Positions 40,867-49,896 of a stretch of DNA of 51,989 nt are shown piece by piece (the stretch's first letter is position 1; each line of letters starts with the position of its first letter). The translations under genes and the position numbers were made by a program. Source of the stretch: Acetatifactor sp. (lineage in GTDB: Bacteria > Bacillota > Clostridia > Lachnospirales > Lachnospiraceae); NCBI GenBank assembly GCA_016290775.1, contig JAEEVF010000006.1:1-51989 (forward strand), in the 5' to 3' direction. The notes beneath the pieces are model-generated. The model was not told the origin of the DNA, ran no database searches, and saw only the letters and a program-made list of their open reading frames with translations.

Positions 40867-42866
40867 GGGAACTGGGACGAGTGTTTCATCGAAAAATGAT
40901 ATGGATCCTCGCCGTACTCTGCGTGATGAACCTGATCTTGTTCCTGCTTAGCATTGACCCGGAAAAGTCGATCACAAGGAGCGGCGAAGAGCTTGACCTC
41001 TATCTGCAACAGTACCCGGTCTTTTTGAAAAACACCGTAGACAACGGGCGGAAGATGGGGATGCTCTCCATGTATAAAAAGGGCTATGCTTCCGAAAGCC
41101 TGAAAAAGACGACGGAGCTTTACCGCGGGCTGGAAGGCACGACCGTGAAGGCGGGCGATAATCGTGGCATTGTGCTCCTTGTCGATTATCAGTTGACGGA
41201 CCTTTTTTTGCTGGTCTTTTTGTTTCTGATCGTCATGGAATTTCAGGCGGAGCGGAAAAAGGGACTGGTCTATCTGGTGCGCAGCACGGCGCGGGGAAGG
41301 TCGCTCCTTTTTGCGTGCCGTATTGGCATTTTGGCTTTTGCGACGGTGGTCGGCGCGCTGGTTTTTTATGGCGCGAACCTAGGTGGCGTTTTGTGTGGAT
41401 TTGGGGTGGATGACCTTGGAAGAAGCCTTCAATCCCTCCCGGAATTCATGAAATGTCCTTATCAGATCACCATTGGCGGATATCTTGTGCGGGCGCTTTT
41501 CCTTAAAATGGCAGGGTGCTTTACCGCGGCGCTTTTGTTCTATGCATTGGTGGGGTGCCTGAATTCCATTTTGGCATATGTTATCTCCGGTTTGTTGATC
41601 GTTGGTGAGGTTCTGGCGGGGCTTTTTATTCAGACCGTCTCCTCGTGGAACTGGTTGCGTTACGTCAACTTTTTTACGCTGATCCGCTGTGAGGATTATT
41701 ATAAGGACGCTGTTTTCATCAATGTATTCGGCAAGGCCAGGGAAGCATTGCCAACAACGCTGGTTTTGTTTGGGATTCTTTTCGCTCTGACGCTTGTTTT
41801 TGGTTATGTCATCCTTGGCAGGAAATATGTGATGACCAGCCATCTTGGGGAAAGACTTTTTGATCTCGTCGCAAGATTTCGCGAGAGATTTGCCATGCAG
41901 CACACGCTTATTGGCTGGGAAGCCTACAAGCTTTTGTGGAAGCAAAAGGGACTCTTGGTTTTGGCAGCAGTCTTTCTCGTGCACCTTGGCTTGTCGGCGA
42001 AATATGAATATTATTATCCCGTCGACATTTATCAGAGGATGTATTACATCGAGTATGCGGGCGAGGTTACGCCGGAGCGCGTGGAGCGGGCGGAGACGTC
42101 GATGGAGATTCTGAAGATGTCGGAGGCGGGGCTTGAGAAAAGGCTTGCTGAGATGGAGGCCGCGGAGAATCCGCAGTGGGACCTGATCGCCGGGATCCAG
42201 CAAAGCCTGGAGACAACCCGCTGGAAGCAAATGGGACTGACGCCGATTCTGGAAGATCTTCGGTCGGCGCTGGCATATGAAGAGAAGACGGGACATGAGA
42301 TCTCGCTTGTGGCGCCTTTTTATTATGATCTGCTCCTAAATCGCGACGAAAAGACAAAGACGAGAGCGTCATTTTTGATCCTCACGGCGCTGCTGGCGTC
42401 GCTTGCGGGAGTGTTTGCCTTCGATAGGCAAAATCATATGAATGAGATTATGCATTCCTCGTATCGCGGGCGGAGGGAGACAAGCGGGATCAAGACATTT
42501 TTGGTTTTGTTGTTTTCTGCGGTTTCATGTGCCGCGCTGCATCTGGTGCAGCTTTGGCGCGTTGCGAGGGTGGACACGGGGTTGCCGGACCTGAAGACAC
42601 CCGTGCAAGGGATTTTGTTCCTACGGGATTTCCCCATCTATATGCCTATCTGGGTGTTTTTATTGTTTTGGTTTTTGGTGAGGGTTGCGGCGGCTTGTGT
42701 TGTGGGCTTGATCATTTTATTGATCAGCCGAAAGTCGGGCGACGTGATCACGGCCATGGGTGTTTCCTGTTTTTTGATGATCCTTTTGGTTTTGTTTGGA
42801 GAACTGGCGCCGAGCCTTTGGTGGCTTAGCCCGATCCAGCTTTTGAACGGAACTTACTTCCGATAA
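40863..42866 (+). CDS. ABC transporter membrane protein
   Basis: 667 residues. Hydrophobic segments near 14-30, about 105-125 (LTDLFLLVFLFLIVMEF), several between 140 and 330, one near 365, and three at the C-terminus (about 515-660); two hydrophilic regions (about 32-100 and 390-505) likely face outward or form coiled coils. ATGA overlap with the ATPase gene and the preceding lipoprotein make a three-gene unit. Substrate unknown; the ABC-2-like shape and the lipoprotein hint at export or envelope stress functions. Confidence 0.85.
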   Translation: MRELGRVFHRKMIWILAVLCVMNLILFLLSIDPEKSITRSGEELDLYLQQYPVFLKNTVDNGRKMGMLSMYKKGYASESLKKTTELYRGLEGTTVKAGDNRGIVLLVDYQLTDLFLLVFLFLIVMEFQAERKKGLVYLVRSTARGRSLLFACRIGILAFATVVGALVFYGANLGGVLCGFGVDDLGRSLQSLPEFMKCPYQITIGGYLVRALFLKMAGCFTAALLFYALVGCLNSILAYVISGLLIVGEVLAGLFIQTVSSWNWLRYVNFFTLIRCEDYYKDAVFINVFGKAREALPTTLVLFGILFALTLVFGYVILGRKYVMTSHLGERLFDLVARFRERFAMQHTLIGWEAYKLLWKQKGLLVLAAVFLVHLGLSAKYEYYYPVDIYQRMYYIEYAGEVTPERVERAETSMEILKMSEAGLEKRLAEMEAAENPQWDLIAGIQQSLETTRWKQMGLTPILEDLRSALAYEEKTGHEISLVAPFYYDLLLNRDEKTKTRASFLILTALLASLAGVFAFDRQNHMNEIMHSSYRGRRETSGIKTFLVLLFSAVSCAALHLVQLWRVARVDTGLPDLKTPVQGILFLRDFPIYMPIWVFLLFWFLVRVAAACVVGLIILLISRKSGDVITAMGVSCFLMILLVLFGELAPSLWWLSPIQLLNGTYFR

Positions 42867-42915
42867 CTATTGTGGGAAAGTTTTAAGATTTTATGAATAT
42901 TTCAAAAAAAGCTTG

Positions 42916-42938
42916 AAGGTGCCCTAAGGGCACCTTTT
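42916..42938 (+). terminator. Terminator after the ABC permease gene
   Basis: AAGGTGCCC (42916-42924), loop TAA, GGGCACCTT (42928-42936), then TTAT. Its core GTGCCCTAAGGGCAC nearly equals the palindrome upstream of pyrC. Confidence 0.8.
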
Positions 42939-42961
42939 ATGCTATGGACATGGAAGCAAAA

Positions 42962-42991
42962 TGAGTCAATGGGGACGGTTCTTTTTGGCTC
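42962..42991. repeat. Variant dispersed repeat with TGAGTCA/GGCTCA ends
   Basis: Same core (GGGGACGGTTCTTTTTGG), but the ends are TGAGTCA and GGCTCA instead of GTGCCA and GGCAC. The changed ends still pair (one G-T pair). It lies just before the rmlB ribosome binding site. Confidence 0.8.
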
Positions 42992-43009
42992 ATGCGAAGG
43001 AGGTAAAAT

Positions 43010-44029
43010 ATGAATATTATTGTAACCGGCGGCGCCGGATTTATCGGCAGCAATTTCATTTTCCACATGTTGAAGAAGTATCCTGATTATCGCATTATCT
43101 GTCTGGATTGCCTGACCTATGCGGGGAATCTTTCCACACTGGCACCTGTCATGGACAATCCGAACTTCCGCTTTGTGAAGGAGAGCATCACGGACCGTGA
43201 GGCAGTTTACAAGCTGTTTGAGGAGGAGCATCCTGACATTGTTGTCAACTTCGCGGCAGAGAGCCACGTAGATCGCTCCATCGAGAATCCGGAAGTGTTC
43301 CTGGACACGAACATCAAGGGTACGGCAGTGCTGATGGATGCCTGCAGAAAGTATGGGATCACGAGATATCATCAGGTTTCCACGGATGAGGTTTACGGTG
43401 ACCTTCCTTTGGATCGCCCTGACCTGTTCTTTACGGAGGAGACCCCGATCCACACCAGCAGCCCCTACAGCTCGTCCAAGGCGGGCGCGGATCTTTTGGT
43501 TTTGGCATATCACAGAACCTACGGCCTGCCTGTGACCATTAGCCGTTGCTCCAACAACTATGGTCCTTATCACTTCCCTGAGAAGTTGATCCCTCTGATG
43601 ATCGCAAATGCATTGAATGACAAGCCTCTTCCCGTTTACGGCGAGGGCCTGAACGTGCGTGACTGGCTGTATGTTGAGGATCACTGCAAGGCCATCGACC
43701 TGATCATTCACAAGGGTCGCGTCGGCGAAGTATATAACATCGGCGGCCACAATGAGATGCGGAACATCGACATCGTGAAGCTGATCTGCAAGGAGCTTGG
43801 CAAGTCCGAGAGCCTGATCACGCACGTGACGGACCGCAAGGGCCACGACATGCGCTATGCGATCGACCCGACGAAGATCCACAACGAGCTCGGATGGCTT
43901 CCTGAGACCAAGTTCGCCGATGGCATCAAGAAGACCATCAAGTGGTATCTGGAAAACCGCGAGTGGTGGGAGACCATCATCTCCGGCGAGTACCAGAATT
44001 ATTATGAAAAGATGTATGGAAATCGATAA
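43010..44029 (+). CDS. rmlB: dTDP-glucose 4,6-dehydratase
   Basis: 339 residues, ATG with AGGAGGT upstream. Rossmann motif GGAGFIGSN (residues 7-15), NFAAESHVDRS, STDEVYG with the catalytic Thr-Asp-Glu, and the YSSSKAGAD Tyr-x3-Lys pair. It converts dTDP-glucose to the 4-keto-6-deoxy sugar for rhamnose and related cell-surface sugars. The other rml genes are not adjacent. Followed by a strong bidirectional terminator. Confidence 0.95.
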   Translation: MNIIVTGGAGFIGSNFIFHMLKKYPDYRIICLDCLTYAGNLSTLAPVMDNPNFRFVKESITDREAVYKLFEEEHPDIVVNFAAESHVDRSIENPEVFLDTNIKGTAVLMDACRKYGITRYHQVSTDEVYGDLPLDRPDLFFTEETPIHTSSPYSSSKAGADLLVLAYHRTYGLPVTISRCSNNYGPYHFPEKLIPLMIANALNDKPLPVYGEGLNVRDWLYVEDHCKAIDLIIHKGRVGEVYNIGGHNEMRNIDIVKLICKELGKSESLITHVTDRKGHDMRYAIDPTKIHNELGWLPETKFADGIKKTIKWYLENREWWETIISGEYQNYYEKMYGNR

Positions 44030-44037
44030 AGAATAGA

Positions 44038-44086
44038 AAAGCCCGCCATTTCTGGGATGGATCCAGAGGTGGCGGGCTTTCTTTTT
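44038..44086. terminator. Bidirectional terminator between rmlB and the XRE gene
   Basis: AAAGCCCGCCA (44038-44048) pairs with TGGCGGGCTTT (44070-44080), with an inner TCTGG/CCAGA stem; A-rich before and T-rich after, so it works in both directions for the convergent genes. Confidence 0.9.
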
Positions 44087-45161
44087 ACTCTGCGAAGAGA
44101 TCCGCGTATTTGGGATCCTTCATAACCTGCTTTTTGAGCTTTGCGGGGTAGGCAGTCAGGACGTCTTTTAGGTATTCGGGCTTGCAGACCACGAAGCTGG
44201 CGAGAATGCCTTTCGCCTCCGCCAGCAAGGGAGACTCGAAGTGAGGTTCCTGAGGGATGCCTTGCATGGAAAGCTTCATGATTTTCCAATACTCTGCGTA
44301 ATGTACGTAGGCGCGTTCGAAAAAGGCCAGAGACTGTTCGTATTCCTTCATCCCGGCGGAAGTCTTTGCGCCAAATAGGCTCAGCATGCAAAGATCACTG
44401 TGGAATATTCCGTAGCTCTTTCCGTCAAAAACCTTCTCGTACAGACTGTACAGGGCCTCCATGATCTCGATGCCCTCACGGGAATCCTTCAGATCATCCG
44501 TCCGCAAAACCGCATTCTCCAGAATCCTTTCTAGGGGGTGGAGCAGGGAGAGGATTGCTTCTCCCCGGTATTGCTTCGCTTTTGCCAGATCCGGTAAGGA
44601 TGCGAGAAGGGCTTCCCTACAAAGCTCTACGCGGGGCTGGGTGCTTGCTTTGTTTTCAGCCTTCTCGAGTTCTCCCATCCGTGAGTAGACATGCAGCAGG
44701 GAATCAATGACCTCCGGATCCTGTTTCGAAAGCTCCTCATAAATGGCGGCAGCCTCTTCAAGATAAGGATTTTTTGGATCGGGTTCTTGATAGCCTTTGG
44801 CTTGCAGCGAATTTGCCAGGTGCTTTAGAAGCTTGGGCTCCCCGGGGAATTCCTCCAGACATTTTCGAAGGAATTGGATCGAATCCGCAGCGTTTTCTCC
44901 GTTAAGCTGGCGACGCAGAGCCTCCTGGGCGTAAGCGTTGATCTTTCCTTCCCGGTCGTTGTTATAGCCAAAGAGCGTGTCGATGGCTACGTGAAAGTAG
45001 TTCGCAATGGCGGGGATCAGGCTTATGTCCGGGTAGCAGGCGCCGGACTCCCATCTGGAAACCGCCTGTGCCGTGACGCCGAGGGCACCTGCCAGGTCTT
45101 CTTGTTTCCTTCCGTCTCGTTTTCGCAATTCTTTGATCTTTTCTCCAATTTTCACTTGCAT
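44085..45161 (-). CDS. XRE-family regulator with TPR-like C-terminal region
   Basis: 358 residues, ATG at 45161 with AAGGAGG upstream. Helix-turn-helix about 5-60 (IGEKIKELRKRDGRKQEDLAGALGVTAQAVSRWESGACYPD). The rest is a chain of paired helices (EEAAAIYEELSKQDPEVIDSLLHVYSRMGELEKAENKA and similar), resembling TPR repeats that bind a peptide or partner. The convergent terminator overlaps its stop. Targets unknown. Confidence 0.85.
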   Translation of the reverse strand: MQVKIGEKIKELRKRDGRKQEDLAGALGVTAQAVSRWESGACYPDISLIPAIANYFHVAIDTLFGYNNDREGKINAYAQEALRRQLNGENAADSIQFLRKCLEEFPGEPKLLKHLANSLQAKGYQEPDPKNPYLEEAAAIYEELSKQDPEVIDSLLHVYSRMGELEKAENKASTQPRVELCREALLASLPDLAKAKQYRGEAILSLLHPLERILENAVLRTDDLKDSREGIEIMEALYSLYEKVFDGKSYGIFHSDLCMLSLFGAKTSAGMKEYEQSLAFFERAYVHYAEYWKIMKLSMQGIPQEPHFESPLLAEAKGILASFVVCKPEYLKDVLTAYPAKLKKQVMKDPKYADLFAE

Positions 45162-45270
45162 AAGAAATGCCTCCTTTTGTTTGCATCACCGGTGTGGTTT
45201 TAGCATAACGTAAGGAGGCATGGGAATCAATTATCAATTTGTTGTTGCGCGCTCAACCAAAGGTTGAAAT

Positions 45271-45341
45271 GTGCCAAAAAGAACCGTCCCCAGTGGCACA
45301 AATGTTGAAAACGTGCCAAAAAGAACCGTCCCCACTGGCAC
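45271..45341. repeat. Two dispersed GTGCC repeats in the same orientation
   Basis: Units at 45271-45299 and 45313-45341, 42 bases apart; the second ends one base before the xylanase stop codon (45343-45345, minus strand). The rest of the gap 45162-45270 shows no gene. Confidence 0.85.
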
Positions 45342-45342
45342 G

Positions 45343-46521
45343 TTAATAGCCGGCGTAGTCCTTGATCTGCATTGCGCCGTAGAGGGCGTACTTGGGATTT
45401 GGGCTGGAATCGTAAAGCTGGGGAGCATATTCCTTGCGCCAGGAGATACCGTCGCTAAAGCCCCAGAAGGTGATGGCGTCCATCTTCAAGGTGCCGGCGT
45501 CGATGCGGTCGAACAAGCCGCCGATGAGTTCATAGTAGTATCGGCCCTGGAGGCGAAGCTTGTCGTCGGTGGGAGAGAAGGGCTTTTGGTAGGCGCCAAG
45601 ACCCACGTCGATCTCCGTCAGCTCCAGCTTGAGGCCAGTTTTTGCAAGAATGTCGATGGCTTCGAAATATGCCGTGAGATCATCGCTGGTGAAAAGGTGG
45701 CCCTGGAGGCCGATGCCGTCGATCAAGGAGTGTCCCTTTTCATCCACGAGGGTGGTCACGAAGGCCGCGATCGTGTCGGCTTTATATTGCTCGTTGTAGT
45801 CATTGTAATAAAGATCGATGGATTCGGGAGCATATTTGTCCGCAAAGTAGAACGCATGCCACAGGTAGTCGTCGCCGATGATCTCGTGCCAATAGCTGTC
45901 GCGCATGGTGCCGTTCTCGTTCCATGCCTCGTTGACGACGTCATATGCATAAAAAAGATTTTGGTAACCGAGGCGCTCAAGCTCATCGAAGGTGCCCTTG
46001 ATCAGGGATTCCATGCGGGAGAGCATTTCCTCACGGTCCACAAAGCCCTTCGTCACGTCAAAATCCTGGTGGAAGATCCAATCAGGCGTCTGGCTGTACC
46101 AGATCAGGGTGTGACCGCGCATGGCAAAGTTGTGGTTCTTCGCCCATTCGAGGATGAGCTTGGCCTCGTAGCCGAATTCCACGACCAGGGTCCCTTGGGC
46201 GATGCTCTGTTCCTGGTTTAGGATGTAGTCCGGCTTCATGGCGTTTTCCATGGTGCAGCTGTTGTATTGTCCCATGACCAGGCCTGCCATGCGGGGATTG
46301 TTGATCACCTGCGAGGAGATGCAGGTGCCGACCTTTACGCCATGCTCTGCAAACACGTCCTTTAAGGCCTTGTCCGTGACTTCACTCTGCGCGGGAAGGG
46401 ATTTTGCAGCAGATGCGCAGCCTGTGCTGGTAAGCGCGAGGCAGAGACAGACAAGCAGGCAAATATAACGGCCGATGGTTTTATGATGGTTGCCATGATG
46501 CAATTTGGTTTTCTTTATCAT
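45343..46521 (-). CDS. Endo-1,4-beta-xylanase, GH10, lipoprotein
   Basis: 392 residues from the ATG at 46521 (AAGGAGGA upstream; the ATG at 46551 is too early). Signal peptide with lipobox STGC (C35), so it is tethered to the cell surface. GH10 catalytic barrel: WAKNHNFAMRGHTLIWYSQTP, acid/base E198 in DVVNEAW, IDGIGLQGH, nucleophile E303 in LELTEIDVG, and ITFWGFSDGISW. It cuts xylan backbones. No binding module is attached. Together with the downstream beta-helix proteins it points to plant cell-wall use. Confidence 0.95.
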   Translation of the reverse strand: MIKKTKLHHGNHHKTIGRYICLLVCLCLALTSTGCASAAKSLPAQSEVTDKALKDVFAEHGVKVGTCISSQVINNPRMAGLVMGQYNSCTMENAMKPDYILNQEQSIAQGTLVVEFGYEAKLILEWAKNHNFAMRGHTLIWYSQTPDWIFHQDFDVTKGFVDREEMLSRMESLIKGTFDELERLGYQNLFYAYDVVNEAWNENGTMRDSYWHEIIGDDYLWHAFYFADKYAPESIDLYYNDYNEQYKADTIAAFVTTLVDEKGHSLIDGIGLQGHLFTSDDLTAYFEAIDILAKTGLKLELTEIDVGLGAYQKPFSPTDDKLRLQGRYYYELIGGLFDRIDAGTLKMDAITFWGFSDGISWRKEYAPQLYDSSPNPKYALYGAMQIKDYAGY

Positions 46522-46626
46522 GATAGGTCCTCCTTTCGGATGTGCGATCACGCGCTGGAGTTCGGAGCTTTTCTTTGTATATTTCCTTCACTATGAGAGT
46601 ATCACGTTACGCGGGGTGATTTCAAG

Positions 46627-46763
46627 TGTGCCAGTGGGGACGGTTCTTTTATGTGCCAGTGGGGACGGTTCTTTTTGGCACGTTTTCTCATGGGAGAAAA
46701 AACGTGCCAAAAAGAACCGTCCCCACTGGCACATGAGTCGAAGGAAACCATCCCCGCTGGCAC
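46627..46763. repeat. Cluster of four dispersed GTGCC repeats forming a long palindrome
   Basis: The middle arms 46653-46689 and 46694-46732 form an inverted repeat of about 37 bp with two extra bases in one arm and a short loop; partial units lie on both sides. The layout copies the 29269 cluster, including the GAGTC-type variant at the right. Here it lies between divergent genes. Confidence 0.85.
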
Positions 46764-46890
46764 ACTCAAAAAAGTGCGTGTTTTAGGGAAAAAATGAGTT
46801 ACTAAAAACAACCCTCGTTTACATAAAAGGGGTTGTGTGAGGTGAACGAAATAGATGGGCGTAAATTCGACATATTGTCGCACAAAAGCA

Positions 46891-46946
46891 AACAATTTAT
46901 GAAATTGTTCACCAATTCTTCGGTAAGATGCATTTTTCGGGGGGTA
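46891..46946. promoter_or_regulatory. Operator-like repeats upstream of the beta-helix gene
   Basis: AACAATTT-ATG-AAATTGTT (46891-46909) is a perfect palindrome, and GGTAAGATGCATT occurs twice (about 46922 and 46944). They lie in the 534-base gap 46522-47055, between the divergent xylanase and beta-helix genes. No clear -35/-10 pair could be fixed; TACAAT near 46959 is a candidate -10. Confidence 0.4.
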
Positions 46947-47055
46947 AGATGCATTGTCAATACAATTTTTGGGGTGCTATCATGGTATTAGGTAACTTTT
47001 AAAGACTAGTCATTGTGACACAAAAATGGTTTGTTGTAGGAGAGGGGAAAAGATT

Positions 47056-49866
47056 ATGAAAAAGGGACTCAAGAGAACATGGAAACAAGTGCTTTCATTT
47101 GTTCTGTGCGCTGCAATGATCCTTGGAATGGTATTGCAGTTTGACATGGTGCGGGCGAAGGCGGCATCGGAACCGAAAATTGCTCAGTGGAACCTGACGG
47201 TTACGGAAGGCGCGATCGGACTGAACCTGTATTTTACCGGGATCAGTGACGAGGATGCCGGCAACATGACGGTCAAGGTGGACGGCACGTCCCACAAGCT
47301 TGGGGCAAAGCAGGCGGACGGGACTTACGGCATTTCCCACCGCGTGATGGTAAAGGATGTTTTCAAGCAGCTGTCCGTCAGCCTTTACAAGGGATCGACG
47401 AAGGTGAACCTTACAAACGGGAAGGCAGTAAACGGCAGCATATCCTGTTCCGTGGGCGATTACCTTGAACTGATCAAGGACATGGATGACATAAACGGCA
47501 AGATCGCAAGGCCGCTCATCAATTACGCGACGTGCGCGGGCAATTACGCCAACGGCACCTCGCTCCCCGTGAGCCTTGAAAACGCGGACCTTTCCGCATA
47601 CGCGCCCCAAAAGGGAGGGGAACTGCCAAGCTGCATCACGTGCGTGGGCAGTGAACTCGTTCTCACGGACACCTTCGCGGTTCGCCATTACTTCCAGTTT
47701 ACGGAGGTCGTAACGGACGGGGAGATGTACGTGGACGGCCAGCCGGCCACCTTCCACGAGACGGACACCCTTGGACTCATTTACGTTGAAATTCCCAATA
47801 TCAGCGCGTGGGACATTGACCATGCCTTTGAGTTTGTTGGAAAGGCAAAGGGCAAGGTATTTACTTTGAAGTACAGCGTGCTGTCCTATGCATATCTGGC
47901 TCTTAAGAATGGCAGTAACGACAGCCTTGCACAGCTCGCAACCAGCATATACTGGTACAAGGAAGGTTTTGAGGAGTGTAAGGCAGCGATGCAGAGCTCT
48001 GATCCTGGTACTACAACAGAGGATCCCGGCGAGATCACGACTGAGTATGTGACCTATCGTGCATTTGGCGCGAAGGGCGATGGCAAGACGGATGACTATG
48101 ATGCGATCGTCGCAACACACAAATATGCAAATGAGAATAATAAGGCCGTTAAGGCAGACAAGGGCGCAGTTTATTACGTGGGCCACATGGATGCTTCTAA
48201 TCCTGCGGGCGCTCTGATTAAGACACCTACGGACTGGACTGGCGCAGAATTCATCATTGATGACTCTAAGATGACCGTGGTGGACGGAAGTGTTCCCGAC
48301 GGACTTTGCTATCTCTTTACGATCGCGCCCACGAAGGCCGGTGAGAGAAAGTACGTAAACGCAAGTTCGGGCGCTTTCCTTGGACTTGATCCTAATCTTT
48401 CCGCATATCCGGAATATGACGGATCTTCTGCGTCCAGCGCTCCTGACAAGACGAAGAATATGATCAACAAGGCCTTTTCTAAGGATACCACGAAGTTCTC
48501 CGGACAGTTTAATGAAAAGGCACTTTACGTTCTGAAGACTGACTCCATGAAGAGATGGGGCAGAAACGGTTCCGCTACCGCATCAAGCGGTCTTAGATCC
48601 CAGACAGAGGTCGTGATCGTGAACAAGGACGGCACCATTGATGACGTTGCACCGCTTCAGTGGGATTGGAAGGATATTCATTGGATCGAGAAGTATCCCA
48701 TGGATGAGAAGCAGCTGGTCGTAAAGGGTGGTAAGTTTACGACGATCGTAAATGTGCTGAATTCTAAGGCCTATGTGAATAGAGGTATTGCGATCACTCG
48801 TTCCAACGTGCTGCTTCAGGGCGTTGAGCATTATCTGGCCGGTGAAGATGCATGTTTTACTGACAAGAGTTTGGTTAATGGTAAGTATTATCCCAGACTG
48901 GGCGCTCCTTATCAGGGCTTCTTTAGACTGAATCACTGCGCATATGTAACACTTAAGGATTGTGTGCTCTTCAATCATTTGCGTGTATTCATGTATGGGG
49001 ATGAAACCAATTCCACTGCACCTTATGATTATTATGCAGAGTATTGTGCTGCGATCACCTTGGATCACTGTGTATGTGCTGCAGATGCAGATGACCTGAC
49101 TGGCCTTGGAGATCCCACCGGTATCATGGACAGATCCAGATGGGGAACCACGGGTACAAACTTCTGCAAGAGCATTGTTGTTCAGAACGGATGCAGCCTG
49201 AATCGTATCGATGCACACATGGGAACCTACAACATGACGGTGAAGGATTCCACAATGGGCTTCCGTGGCATCGCAGTTGTCGGCTTTGGCGATCTTGTGA
49301 TCGAGAACGTGACCAGCTACGGTGATTACTTCATCAACCTGCGCAGAGACTACGGCAGCGCATGGTATGGCAATGTTTCCATCAAGAACTGCTATTGGAG
49401 TCTTGGAACGGGTAATTACTCTGCAAGACTGATCTTTGCAGAGTATGATCCGACTTACCTTTATGGCTATGACATCATTACTGAAAACGGTGTAGATTAC
49501 TCCAGTATGCTCCCTGCAAAGATCGACATTGACGGGCTGACCATCGATACGACTGAAATGACGGATACAAATGCCGGCATCGTATTCAGAGGTCTTACGA
49601 TCTACGGATCCGTTTTGAAAGTGAACAAAGGCGACATAGTAGATGACGAATACCTGAAGGATCGCACGAAATACCCTTATCCGTTAAAGCCTACGGAGGA
49701 GGTTAACATTAAGAACTTGACCATCCTTAAGAACCCGTCTCTGAACAAAACGGTCTTTGATCAGGTTTTCGTGCAGAAGCCCAATGATTCAACTTATAAC
49801 GATTATCTGTTCCACAATACGAAGCTGAATTGTGACTTCTCCACCTTCAAAGTGGTAAATAAGTAG
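47056..49866 (+). CDS. Secreted pectate-lyase-like beta-helix protein 1
   Basis: 936 residues from the ATG at 47056 (GGAGAGG upstream). Signal peptide MKKGLKRTWKQVLSFVLCAA... cleaved near AKA-AS (about residue 36). Residues about 38-310 form a two-part domain (ITEGAIGLNLYF-like strands, a KVDGTSHKLG hairpin, YLELIKDMDDINGKIARPLINYAT, then YSVLSYAYLALKNG) seen in many secreted Lachnospiraceae proteins, of unknown role. After a short Thr/Asp/Pro linker, YRAFGAKGDGKTDDYDAI (about 331) opens a Pectate_lyase_3 right-handed beta-helix to the C-terminus. Likely acts on pectin or another polysaccharide outside the cell; catalytic residues cannot be assigned. Confidence 0.85.
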   Translation: MKKGLKRTWKQVLSFVLCAAMILGMVLQFDMVRAKAASEPKIAQWNLTVTEGAIGLNLYFTGISDEDAGNMTVKVDGTSHKLGAKQADGTYGISHRVMVKDVFKQLSVSLYKGSTKVNLTNGKAVNGSISCSVGDYLELIKDMDDINGKIARPLINYATCAGNYANGTSLPVSLENADLSAYAPQKGGELPSCITCVGSELVLTDTFAVRHYFQFTEVVTDGEMYVDGQPATFHETDTLGLIYVEIPNISAWDIDHAFEFVGKAKGKVFTLKYSVLSYAYLALKNGSNDSLAQLATSIYWYKEGFEECKAAMQSSDPGTTTEDPGEITTEYVTYRAFGAKGDGKTDDYDAIVATHKYANENNKAVKADKGAVYYVGHMDASNPAGALIKTPTDWTGAEFIIDDSKMTVVDGSVPDGLCYLFTIAPTKAGERKYVNASSGAFLGLDPNLSAYPEYDGSSASSAPDKTKNMINKAFSKDTTKFSGQFNEKALYVLKTDSMKRWGRNGSATASSGLRSQTEVVIVNKDGTIDDVAPLQWDWKDIHWIEKYPMDEKQLVVKGGKFTTIVNVLNSKAYVNRGIAITRSNVLLQGVEHYLAGEDACFTDKSLVNGKYYPRLGAPYQGFFRLNHCAYVTLKDCVLFNHLRVFMYGDETNSTAPYDYYAEYCAAITLDHCVCAADADDLTGLGDPTGIMDRSRWGTTGTNFCKSIVVQNGCSLNRIDAHMGTYNMTVKDSTMGFRGIAVVGFGDLVIENVTSYGDYFINLRRDYGSAWYGNVSIKNCYWSLGTGNYSARLIFAEYDPTYLYGYDIITENGVDYSSMLPAKIDIDGLTIDTTEMTDTNAGIVFRGLTIYGSVLKVNKGDIVDDEYLKDRTKYPYPLKPTEEVNIKNLTILKNPSLNKTVFDQVFVQKPNDSTYNDYLFHNTKLNCDFSTFKVVNK

Positions 49867-49896
49867 AAATAGCATTGCCATGGGAAAGGGAAGATC

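Noticed and set aside
42902..43882. 326-codon minus-strand open frame
   Set aside because: Antisense shadow of rmlB with no recognisable protein features.
47095..48186. 363-codon minus-strand open frame
   Set aside because: Antisense shadow of the first beta-helix protein; a similar shadow occurs in the paralogue at 50362-51138.
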